Positions 1-5,381 of a stretch of DNA of 6,123 nt are shown piece after piece (position 1 is the first letter of the stretch; each line of letters starts with the position of its first letter). Both the position numbers and the translations under genes were made by a program. The DNA is from an uncultured Bdellovibrio sp. (GTDB taxonomy: Bacteria > Bdellovibrionota > Bdellovibrionia > Bdellovibrionales > Bdellovibrionaceae). The stretch covers positions 1-6,123 of the forward strand of contig CAMLMF010000168.1 of NCBI GenBank assembly GCA_946480995.1, written 5' to 3'. The notes beneath the pieces are model-generated. The model was given only the letters and a program-made list of their open reading frames with translations. It was not told the DNA's origin and searched no databases.

Positions 1-546
1 ATAAGAGCACAAATCTTGGTTGCGAATGCACGCATCGATACTGCGACTTTGCTCCCCCATCGGACCAAACTGCACGGCTTGCGCCATGCCTTTCGGGGCT
101 TCTAACAAGGCGATAAAGTGCCCCGTGGCGAAGGAATCCACGACGATGCAGTCAAAAGGCAGTGGCGGACCATGCTTGCGCGGGCCGCTTGTCACCTTGC
201 CTAAAATCGCCAGTTCCGGCAGTGCCGGGGCGACGTTAATAAAGGCCTTCATCACCGCATTTTCAAAGAATAATTTCGCTAAGCTTTCGACCTTGATGAG
301 GTGGCGTGCGTATTCTTGCAAACAGGCCTCCCCCGTCCACAAAGCCACGGACAGATTGTCTTTAATGGGGGTGGGCTGAAAGCCTACGGCCGGCAGATCG
401 AAAAAATCCTTATAGAAGCTTTGATCACCCAGCTCTACCAAAAGAACTTTCTTCCCCTCGCGGCTCTTCCTAAGGGCTAAGGCAGCGGCTATTACCGACT
501 TCCCGACCCCACCTTTTCCAGTCACAAAGTGAATCTCTTGCTTCAT
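1..546 (-). CDS. ArsA/Get3-family P-loop ATPase, N-terminal part (3' end outside window)
   Basis: The first 182 codons are visible with no stop. A deviant Walker A P-loop, GKGGVGKS, lies at residues 10-17. DCIVVD at 132-137 fits the DxxxxD Walker A' pattern and is followed by SFATGH (138-143), matching the DTAPTGH signature of the ArsA/Get3 (anion-transporting ATPase) family. These are cytoplasmic ATPases of the MinD/ParA/SIMIBI class; classical members power arsenite export or tail-anchored protein delivery, but many bacterial homologues have no known substrate. The switch I region reads VELGDQS (37-43) where classical ArsA/Get3 has STDPA(H/S), so the usual catalytic Asp position is a Gly with an Asp next to it. 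I recall similar VE-type variants in actinobacterial and deltaproteobacterial ArsA-like proteins. ATG at 546 is chosen because the P-loop starts 9 residues later, as usual; the upstream ribosome binding site is weak. No arsenic-resistance gene is in view, so an arsenic role is unsupported. The gene diverges from tig. Confidence 0.85.
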   Translation of the reverse strand, partial: MKQEIHFVTGKGGVGKSVIAAALALRKSREGKKVLLVELGDQSFYKDFFDLPAVGFQPTPIKDNLSVALWTGEACLQEYARHLIKVESLAKLFFENAVMKAFINVAPALPELAILGKVTSGPRKHGPPLPFDCIVVDSFATGHFIALLEAPKGMAQAVQFGPMGEQSRSIDACIRNQDLCSY

Positions 547-583
547 AAGTTCTTAGAGTGTGGCTGACCTCTGAAATATAGGC

Positions 584-598
584 ATTGCGCGCCGCAAT
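584..598. repeat. perfect 6-bp inverted repeat (ATTGCG-CGC-CGCAAT)
   Basis: ATTGCG (584-589) and CGCAAT (593-598) are perfect reverse complements separated by CGC. The element lies in the divergent ATPase/tig intergenic region and ends 4 bp before the proposed tig -35 box. That is a suitable place for a regulator-binding site, but no T-tract follows, so it is not a terminator. A 15-bp palindrome can also arise by chance. Confidence 0.35.
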
Positions 599-602
599 AC
601 GG

Positions 603-631
603 TTGCCTTAGGGCCCTGCGTCCTCTACTAT
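603..631 (+). promoter_or_regulatory. sigma70-type promoter for tig
   Basis: A -35 box TTGCCT (603-608) and a -10 box TACTAT (626-631) are separated by exactly 17 bp. Each matches the consensus at four or five of six positions. Transcription would start near 638, leaving a leader of about 23 nt with the AGGAG ribosome binding site at 648-652. The call is by consensus only. Confidence 0.55.
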
Positions 632-660
632 CCGACGGTTTTAATGTAGGAGAAATAGGC

Positions 661-1974
661 ATGAAATCGAATGTAGAAAAAGTCTCTAATCTTTCACGCA
701 AGTTGAAAGTTGAAATCCCAGCGGCAGCAGTTCAATCCGCTTTCCAGAAAGTTTTCAGCGGACTTCAAAGAGAAGTTACAATCAAAGGCTTCCGTAAAGG
801 TAAAGCACCAATCACAACAATCAAAAGCATGTACGGCGAGCGCGTAAAGCAAGACGTAGTACAAGATTTGATTCAAAAAAATTACCCAGTGGCTTTGTCT
901 GAGCACAAACTTGAGCCGATCAGCTATCCAGAGTTTGAATTCGCAGACCCAACTGAAGACAAAGACTTTTCTTTTTCTGCGAACTTTGATGTTCGTCCAG
1001 AGATCAATTTGAAAAAATACGAAGGTCTTGAAGTTGAAAAAGAAAAATACGAATTCGATCCTAAAAAAGTAGATCAAGTTCTTGAAAACATCCGTGCTTC
1101 TCGCGCGACTTTCGAAACTGTCAAAGAAGCTCGCGCTGCTAAAATGGGCGACGTAGCTGTTCTTGATTTCGAAGGCTTCATGGGCGGAGCTCCGTTGGAA
1201 AACGGATCTGGCAAAGATCACCACCTTGAATTGGGCGCAAAACAATTCATCGATGGTTTCGAAGAAGGTCTTGTCGGCATGAAAGTGGGCGAATCTAAAA
1301 CAATTTCTTTGAAATTCCCAGATCCATACCACTCTGTTGAACTTGCTGGTAAACCAGTTGAATTCAAAACAACTTTGAAAGAAATCAAAGAAAAAGTATT
1401 GCCTGAGTTGACTGACGATTTCGTTAAAACAATGGGCGGACCAGAAAACGTTGCGGCTTTGAAAAAGACCATCGAAGAAGATTTGCAAAAAACTGAAAAA
1501 CAACGCATTGAAGATGGCTTCAAAAATCGTTTGTTGAAAGTTTTGGTAAAAGAAAATCCAGTGGAAGTTCCACCTTCTTTGATGAAAGAACAAAAAGCTT
1601 CATTGGTTGAAGATTTCAAAAAGCGCATGACTGAACAAGGCATGGGACCTAACGATTTCGCCTCTTACATTGAAAAATGGGATGCTGATTTCGCTAAGAC
1701 GGCTTCTGAGATGATCCAATCATCTTTCCTTGTGGACACTATTGCTAAGAAACACGATCTTTTCTGCAAAAAAGAAGATCTTGATGCGAAGTTTGCGGAA
1801 TACGCTCAACAAATGCACATCGAAGAACAACGCATTCGTGAGTTCTATGGCCGCCCTGAACAAGCAAGCCGTCTTACTTACATGATCACTGAAGAAAAAG
1901 TGATCAACTTCCTGAACAAGTCTGTAAAAGTTAAAGAAGTTCCAGCTGGGACTTTCAAAGACGAACAGAACTAG
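661..1974 (+). CDS. tig: trigger factor (ribosome-associated chaperone / peptidyl-prolyl isomerase)
   Basis: This 437-residue protein is close to the usual length (E. coli about 432). The N-terminal ribosome-binding domain (about 1-115) carries the signature GFRKGKAP at 43-50, the loop that docks on ribosomal protein L23 at the exit tunnel. A FKBP-type prolyl isomerase domain spans about 161-245, with the recognisable LELGAKQFIDGFEEGLVGMK (189-208). The remainder (about 116-150 plus 246-437) is the helical, Lys/Glu-rich SurA-like chaperone cradle. It acts in the cytoplasm, shielding nascent chains. The ATG start has an AGGAG site 8 nt upstream (648-652) and a good promoter just before that. 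The gene appears monocistronic: a strong terminator follows, and clpP and clpX, common downstream neighbours of tig in other bacteria, are not there. AAA/GAA-rich codon use makes the opposite strand look open over long stretches; those frames are not genes. Confidence 0.97.
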   Translation: MKSNVEKVSNLSRKLKVEIPAAAVQSAFQKVFSGLQREVTIKGFRKGKAPITTIKSMYGERVKQDVVQDLIQKNYPVALSEHKLEPISYPEFEFADPTEDKDFSFSANFDVRPEINLKKYEGLEVEKEKYEFDPKKVDQVLENIRASRATFETVKEARAAKMGDVAVLDFEGFMGGAPLENGSGKDHHLELGAKQFIDGFEEGLVGMKVGESKTISLKFPDPYHSVELAGKPVEFKTTLKEIKEKVLPELTDDFVKTMGGPENVAALKKTIEEDLQKTEKQRIEDGFKNRLLKVLVKENPVEVPPSLMKEQKASLVEDFKKRMTEQGMGPNDFASYIEKWDADFAKTASEMIQSSFLVDTIAKKHDLFCKKEDLDAKFAEYAQQMHIEEQRIREFYGRPEQASRLTYMITEEKVINFLNKSVKVKEVPAGTFKDEQN

Positions 1975-2000
1975 TTCTTAGTTAAATTCTTTATTGAATT

Positions 2001-2030
2001 AAAAGGCGATCTGCAAAGATCGCCTTTTTT
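2001..2030 (+). terminator. intrinsic terminator of tig
   Basis: GGCGATC (2005-2011) and GATCGCC (2018-2024) form a perfect 7-bp stem around the loop TGCAAA, extended by AAAA (2001-2004) pairing with TTTT (2025-2028). A run of six T (2025-2030) follows, then ATTTT. It sits 26 nt after the tig stop. A short AT-only inverted repeat, AATTC/GAATT (1985-1989 and 1996-2000), lies just before it and is probably incidental. Confidence 0.92.
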
Positions 2031-2147
2031 ATTTTCACTCACATATCCCTGGCGTTTGGTCCAGATACCTCACAGCCATCTACTGAAATCATTCACTTAT
2101 AAGATATTCTGTAACGGAGCTAATTATCTATTTTTCGTGGAGTATCA

Positions 2148-3020
2148 ATGAAAGTTTTTGTTGTTGTCGCACTCGTGGTTGGAACCGCGTCCGCGTATGG
2201 TTTTGAATCTAATCCTGCCCTTTTGCAAAAGTACTATAAAGGGAACTTCACGTTTGATGGCAACAAGGTCACAGGCAACCAAAGTGGTGTAAACTTTAAC
2301 AACAAAGAACGCTGGGTCACCTCAAAAACGGACACCAATCAATATCATATGCAGTGGGGCACGGAAAAAGCCGGCAATGACGAAATCCTGACTGTCAGTG
2401 AATCTATGCTGACCAAAGATGGCTCTGCCACAGGATCCGTTTACACGCGCACCTCAAGCTTTTATCAAGACAAGCTTAGAGCTTCCACGGTTTGCTATGG
2501 CAATGGCCCGTCGGATAAAGGATTTAAAAAAAGCGAACTTAAGTGCGTGACCGCAACCCGCCGAGCTTGCGAGCGTCTGCTCAGTTCTTATAAAGCCGAA
2601 AGCAAAGAGAACAAAAATTTGGCAAAAAATCCGACTGGAAAAGCTTTCAAAGAAACTTTGCAAGAAGCAGAAAAATGCGCAACCTATATGGGCAGTTTTT
2701 CAAATATGGCCAAGGCCTTTGGCAATCAGTCGTCACAGGTTGAAAAACGCCAAGCAGAAGTTGTCGATCAAGATATTGCTCGTCTAAAAAACCATCTTAG
2801 CAAAAGTGTAAAAAGCGGATCACTGGCTTTAACCTCTTTAAGCTCACTATCAACGGCAGAAGAACTTGCAGATAACGCTAAGAATTTCTCTACATCGATG
2901 GAAGGCATTCGCGCTTTGAGTGCTGCTTTGCAAACTTGTGCTGAATCTGCGGATGACTTCCGTGCAGAATCAAGCGGCAGTTCTGGCGGACAGCCTTCTG
3001 CCACAGGCTCCTCTAGATAA
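2148..3020 (+). CDS. exported protein of unknown function, 290 aa
   Basis: I do not recognise this family. The first 16 residues form a short Sec-type signal peptide: Lys2, a Val-rich hydrophobic core, then TASA with likely cleavage after Ala16. The mature protein would be about 274 residues, periplasmic or secreted, with no further membrane segment. The first part (about 17-115) is polar with alternating Thr/Ser/Asn/Tyr, suggesting beta structure. The middle (about 135-265) is Lys/Glu/Ala/Leu-rich and probably helical. Five cysteines sit at 116, 133, 141, 177 and 264, an odd number, so at least one is unpaired in a monomer. The tail from about 275 is a Ser/Gly-rich low-complexity end. The start is fixed by GGAG at 2139-2142, 5 nt upstream, and by an in-frame TAA at 2121. 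A -10-like TATAAGAT (2098-2105) lies upstream but lacks a convincing -35 box. The gene begins after the tig terminator, so it has its own transcription. Confidence 0.85.
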   Translation: MKVFVVVALVVGTASAYGFESNPALLQKYYKGNFTFDGNKVTGNQSGVNFNNKERWVTSKTDTNQYHMQWGTEKAGNDEILTVSESMLTKDGSATGSVYTRTSSFYQDKLRASTVCYGNGPSDKGFKKSELKCVTATRRACERLLSSYKAESKENKNLAKNPTGKAFKETLQEAEKCATYMGSFSNMAKAFGNQSSQVEKRQAEVVDQDIARLKNHLSKSVKSGSLALTSLSSLSTAEELADNAKNFSTSMEGIRALSAALQTCAESADDFRAESSGSSGGQPSATGSSR

Positions 3021-3049
3021 CACAAAACTCTGGCCCCCAAAATGCACAA

Positions 3050-3078
3050 AAAGCGAGTGGGGCAACCCATCTCGCTTT
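3050..3078 (+). other. 12-bp RNA hairpin with GCAA tetraloop between two genes
   Basis: AAAGCGAG (3050-3057) pairs perfectly with CTCGCTTT (3071-3078), and TGGG (3058-3061) pairs with CCCA (3066-3069). The loop is GCAA, a GNRA tetraloop, and the only imperfection is the bulged T3070. It begins 29 nt after the stop of the upstream exported-protein gene and ends 39 nt before the start of the 38-codon gene. Only three T residues follow the stem (part of the stem itself) and then AAAAG, so it is a poor intrinsic terminator. It may protect the 3' end of the upstream message, act as a weak terminator, or structure the leader of the small gene. Confidence 0.5.
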
Positions 3079-3106
3079 AAAAGAACTCGAACCTCTTCGT
3101 TTTACT

Positions 3107-3112
3107 AGGAGG
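3107..3112 (+). promoter_or_regulatory. perfect Shine-Dalgarno site of the 38-codon gene
   Basis: AGGAGG, complementary to the 16S rRNA anti-SD, lies 5 nt before the ATG at 3118. It is the strongest ribosome binding site in the window and is the main reason to accept the short reading frame as a gene. Confidence 0.75.
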
Positions 3113-3117
3113 TCCGA

Positions 3118-3234
3118 ATGTCGAACAATTCTACCAAGTATAGAAGACTTCGTCAGTTTTTACGAATCGCTAAAGCGATCCTTGGTCTAGTTTTACTGGT
3201 TATCGAGATCGTTAAAAAATTAGTGAATCAATAA
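3118..3234 (+). CDS. small cationic membrane-type peptide, 38 aa
   Basis: This 38-codon frame starts with ATG behind AGGAGG and ends with TAA. The N-terminus is polar (MSNNSTKY). A strongly basic stretch follows (RRLRQFLRIAK, residues 9-19), then a hydrophobic segment AILGLVLLVIEIV (20-32) interrupted by Glu30, and a short tail KKLVNQ. Counting charges gives eight Lys/Arg and one Glu. It has no cysteine, no cleavable signal and no known family that I recognise. The pattern fits a single short membrane helix with the basic end in the cytoplasm, or an amphipathic membrane-binding helix. Type I toxins, small regulatory membrane proteins and membrane-active peptides all look like this, and the sequence does not choose among them. 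No clear promoter lies directly upstream, so it may be co-transcribed with the exported-protein gene 97 nt away, through the hairpin at 3050-3078. Confidence 0.65.
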   Translation: MSNNSTKYRRLRQFLRIAKAILGLVLLVIEIVKKLVNQ

Positions 3235-3239
3235 AAGTT

Positions 3240-3272
3240 CTCTTTTGATTTTTATGAACCAAAGAGTTTCTT
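3240..3272 (+). terminator. weak terminator-like hairpin after the 38-codon gene
   Basis: CTCTTT (3240-3245) pairs with AAAGAG (3261-3266) around a 15-nt AT-rich loop, followed by TTTCTT. It sits 5 nt after the stop of the small gene and between convergent genes, where a terminator is expected. The stem is short and the T-run broken. A competing GTTC/GAAC pairing (3237-3240 with 3256-3259) is possible. The following stretch, 3273-3346, shows no reading frame or clear structure. Confidence 0.25.
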
Positions 3273-3346
3273 AAGGTCATAAATCCTACGGACGGGACGA
3301 ACTCACGGAGAGAGTGTTCAGGGAAAGTGATTTGGGACGCCCCACC

Positions 3347-3925
3347 TTATTGGCAGTTGCGGTACTCTTCAAAATAACGTTGGCAGATTGAGTATTGAGA
3401 GTTGCAGTCGTTAATATCCGACGAGGTGTATTCCACCGAAGGACATGTTCGTACAGTGCCTCTCTTTACGTTGGCGATGAAATTTCCTTCAACAACGTGT
3501 TCTGGATGGTTTTCGCTGACAAAAATTCTGAAACGAATTTTGTTAGCTCCGTAACTTAACAATGGCTTTTGGAATAATGTCGAAATCCATAAATTAAAAG
3601 CATCACGGCTTTTTCCATGCGATCCATCATAACCGGTGCTTTTTGTACGAGTTGTGCCATCTTCTAAAGTCGCTAAAAGCTCAATACGATCACTGACGTT
3701 ACTGCGGCTCATCTGCGGGCCGACAAAATAATCGTATGGATTTGGCGACAACGCCACATCACGGCAGTTGAACAAAGCGGTGCCGTTACCATTAAAACCG
3801 TTACAAACAACTCGGACTTGACCTTGCACAGGGGTTGCAACGAATTCGTTGCCGTTGGCGAAACCACCGTCAGCGGCCTGCGCTGATGTGTAAAAAGCTA
3901 GAACTAAAAGAATCGTTTTAAACAT
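3347..3925 (-). CDS. exported six-cysteine protein of unknown function, 192 aa
   Basis: The ATG at 3925 opens directly with a Sec signal peptide (MFKTILLVLAFYTSAQA, likely cleavage after Ala17), leaving about 175 mature residues. The six cysteines (41, 54, 161, 174, 181, 191) are all in the exported part, clustered as two near the start and four in the last 32 residues, which suits three disulfides in the periplasm or outside. The middle holds YDYFVGP (64-70), an Asp/Gly/Thr-rich stretch and NLWISTLFQKPLL (111-123). I know no function for these motifs. No lipobox is present, so it is not an obvious lipoprotein. A TTG at 3994 would add 23 residues but would place an Arg/Gly-rich stretch before the signal peptide and run through the upstream hairpin, so I reject it. 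The AGGGGG site (3941-3936, 10 nt spacing) is buried in that hairpin. The gene follows ctpA on the same strand, 72 nt after its stop. Confidence 0.82.
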   Translation of the reverse strand: MFKTILLVLAFYTSAQAADGGFANGNEFVATPVQGQVRVVCNGFNGNGTALFNCRDVALSPNPYDYFVGPQMSRSNVSDRIELLATLEDGTTRTKSTGYDGSHGKSRDAFNLWISTLFQKPLLSYGANKIRFRIFVSENHPEHVVEGNFIANVKRGTVRTCPSVEYTSSDINDCNSQYSICQRYFEEYRNCQ

Positions 3926-3977
3926 AAAGAAAAGGCCCCCTCTGCCCCGCTTTATTCGAGCGGCTAGAGTAGGGCCT
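3926..3977 (-). terminator. intrinsic terminator of envC-ctpA, or attenuator for the next gene
   Basis: Read on the minus strand, AGGCCC (3977-3972) pairs with GGGCCT (3938-3933), CTCT (3969-3966) with AGAG (3943-3940), and CCGCT (3963-3959) with AGCGG (3951-3947). The loop is 7 nt, giving 15 bp with small internal loops. TTTTCTTT (3933-3926) follows at once. The hairpin begins 20 nt after the ctpA stop, so position, GC-rich stem and T-tract all fit an intrinsic terminator. Unusually, the T-tract ends exactly at the start codon of the next gene. Confidence 0.7.
3936..3942 (-). promoter_or_regulatory. ribosome binding site sequestered in a hairpin stem
   Basis: GAGGGGG (minus strand, 3942 to 3936) lies 10 nt before the ATG at 3925 and is the only SD-like sequence there. 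Most of it is paired in the 3' arm of the hairpin at 3933-3977, so translation of the six-cysteine protein should be low unless the hairpin is opened or shortened. Confidence 0.5.
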
Positions 3978-3979
3978 CT

Positions 3980-4009
3980 AAATTGCGGAATCAATAACTA
4001 GCGCGTCAA
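3980..4009 (-). promoter_or_regulatory. possible promoter inside the 3' end of ctpA
   Basis: On the minus strand a TTGACG -35-like box (4009-4004, five of six to consensus) is followed after 18 nt by CAATTT (3985-3980), a poor -10 box. A transcript from here would begin near 3973, inside the outer 5' arm of the hairpin. The -10 is weak, so this is only a candidate. Confidence 0.2.
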
Positions 4010-5377
4010 GACCTTCAAGGTATCCCAAGCTTTCAGATAGCTAAATGCTTGATATGCTTGATAGTCAGACTTGAATAAACGCTCGCGCGGAGAAAGTTTT
4101 TCTTCTTTTTTAGAGCCAACATCTTTCCACCACGCCAACGCGCCGTCCTCTGCGCCTTGTCGAGTATCAAGTTTTTCAGCCGCCTTTTCGCGATCACCTT
4201 TTAAGTGTCCCGCGATATCGCCTTCACGTGTAGTTTGGTTTTTTAACACCGCTTTGGAAAAGCCATCAGTGTCTACATCTTCGATTTCAATATCAGGATG
4301 AATTCCTTCCGCCTGAATAGAAACACCACTTGGCGTATAGTAACGAGCCACAGTTAATTTCAAACCGCTGCCATCACCCAATCTGATAACCGATTGCACA
4401 GAGCCTTTGCCGAACGTTCTTTGACCCACGATCAACGCACGCTTGTTGTCTTGCAAAGCACCAGAAACAATTTCACTGGCGCTGGCCGTGTATTCATTCA
4501 CCAGAATAACCACAGGGAAATTCGTGTAAGCACCTTTTTTCGAAGCCGTTGCTACTTCTTTTTCATTCTTATTTCGGCCAATCGTGCTAACGATCGTGCC
4601 TTCTTTTAAGAACATGTCGCTGACTTTAATCGCTTGATCTAAAAGACCTCCAGGATTACGGCGCATGTCGATCAAGACACCTGCGATTTTACCTTTGCTG
4701 TCTTTTTCATGTTTTTCTAAAGCCTTTTGCAGATCTTTCGCTGTGTTTTCGATAAAGCTTGTGATTTTGATATACGCAAAGCCATCGCCCAAATCCGTGT
4801 ACTTCACTGATTTGATTTTTACACTGCCACGTACCACTGTGATGTCGCGAGGTTTTTCTTCGTTATCACGCACGACTCTTAAGACAACTTTGCTGCCTTT
4901 TTTTCCGCGCATCAATTGTGATGTTTCAACTAAGCTCATGCCTTTAGTGCTCGTGCCGTTGACGGCAATCACTTTGTCACCCGCTTTGATACCGGCTTCC
5001 CAAGCTGGCGCATCTTCAATCGGCGAAATAATCGTTAAGACACCGTTTTGAATCGAGATCTCGATGCCAAGACCGCCGAATTCTCCGCTGGTTTCAGTTT
5101 CGAAGTCTTTAAAAATATCTGGTGGCATAAAGTTGGTGTGCGGATCAAGTTCGCGCAACATCCCTTTGATAGCTCCGTAAACGAGCTTCTTCGTATTCAC
5201 TTCTTCAACATAGTACTGCTGAATAAGGTTCAGCACCTTACTGAAGTTTTGTAAATCCGCGTAACGTTCCTGGGCGAAAGCGCGTACCTGGAAACCAGTT
5301 TCCGCCATGATGAATAAGGTCACCAGGAGGATAAATCCTAAAAAATAGGTTCTCCAGTAGCGTTTAAGTGATTGCAT
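3998..5377 (-). CDS. ctpA: CtpA-type carboxy-terminal processing protease (S41 family)
   Basis: The product is 459 residues. An N-terminal membrane segment or signal (about 10-26, with a possible AFA cleavage site at 33-35) places the enzyme in the periplasm. A PDZ domain spans about 95-185, with GGLGIEI (101-107) as the peptide-carboxylate loop. The S41 core follows: DMRRNPGG (237-244), the nucleophile Ser299 in YTASASEI, and Lys324 and Gln328 in FGKGSVQ. The Ser-Lys spacing of 25 and Lys-Gln spacing of 4 agree with B. subtilis CtpB, so it should be an active Ser/Lys-dyad protease. A charged extension (about 370-459) ends with the YQAFSYLK-type segment common in proteobacterial CtpA. Such proteases trim or degrade exported proteins, including cell-wall hydrolases in some species. 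ATG at 5377 is preferred over an in-frame GTG at 5458: it has AGGA 10 nt upstream, starts at the membrane segment, and leaves a 4-nt gap after the envC stop, indicating one operon. Confidence 0.95.
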   Translation of the reverse strand: MQSLKRYWRTYFLGFILLVTLFIMAETGFQVRAFAQERYADLQNFSKVLNLIQQYYVEEVNTKKLVYGAIKGMLRELDPHTNFMPPDIFKDFETETSGEFGGLGIEISIQNGVLTIISPIEDAPAWEAGIKAGDKVIAVNGTSTKGMSLVETSQLMRGKKGSKVVLRVVRDNEEKPRDITVVRGSVKIKSVKYTDLGDGFAYIKITSFIENTAKDLQKALEKHEKDSKGKIAGVLIDMRRNPGGLLDQAIKVSDMFLKEGTIVSTIGRNKNEKEVATASKKGAYTNFPVVILVNEYTASASEIVSGALQDNKRALIVGQRTFGKGSVQSVIRLGDGSGLKLTVARYYTPSGVSIQAEGIHPDIEIEDVDTDGFSKAVLKNQTTREGDIAGHLKGDREKAAEKLDTRQGAEDGALAWWKDVGSKKEEKLSPRERLFKSDYQAYQAFSYLKAWDTLKVLTR

Positions 5378-5381
5378 AGTT

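Noticed and set aside
20..379. 119-codon plus-strand frame at the left edge
   Set aside because: It is antisense to the ArsA-like ATPase frame, which has clear family motifs and is open across the whole stretch.
694..1593. 299-codon open frame antisense to tig
   Set aside because: It lies wholly inside the unmistakable trigger factor gene. Its product is a Phe-rich, low-complexity translation of the reverse of AAA/GAA/TTC-rich codons, and it has no family resemblance.
2056..2105. Promoter for the 290-residue exported protein
   Set aside because: TATAAGAT (2098-2105) resembles a -10 box but no -35 box lies 16-18 bp upstream. TTGGTC (2056-2061) with TCTACT (2079-2084) has the right spacing but a weak -10. 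Neither is good enough to list.
2768..3108. Overlapping short frames at the 3' end of the exported-protein gene (minus 2768-3070, plus 2920-3108)
   Set aside because: Both overlap the signal-peptide-bearing gene, lack good ribosome binding sites and give no recognisable protein. The plus-strand one runs through the hairpin at 3050-3078.
3273..3346. Possible small RNA in the convergent gap
   Set aside because: There are short partial pairings (GAA/TTC and CAC/GTG within 3300-3320, TGGG/CCCA within 3333-3344) and a repeated GGGACG. None makes a convincing fold, promoter or terminator.
3347..3994. Longer form of the six-cysteine protein starting at TTG 3994
   Set aside because: The added 23 residues would be encoded by the terminator hairpin and would precede a typical signal peptide. 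The ATG at 3925 starts directly at the signal peptide.
4071..5254. Several plus-strand frames of 68-128 codons across ctpA
   Set aside because: All are antisense shadows of a gene with intact catalytic motifs, and none has a convincing start region.
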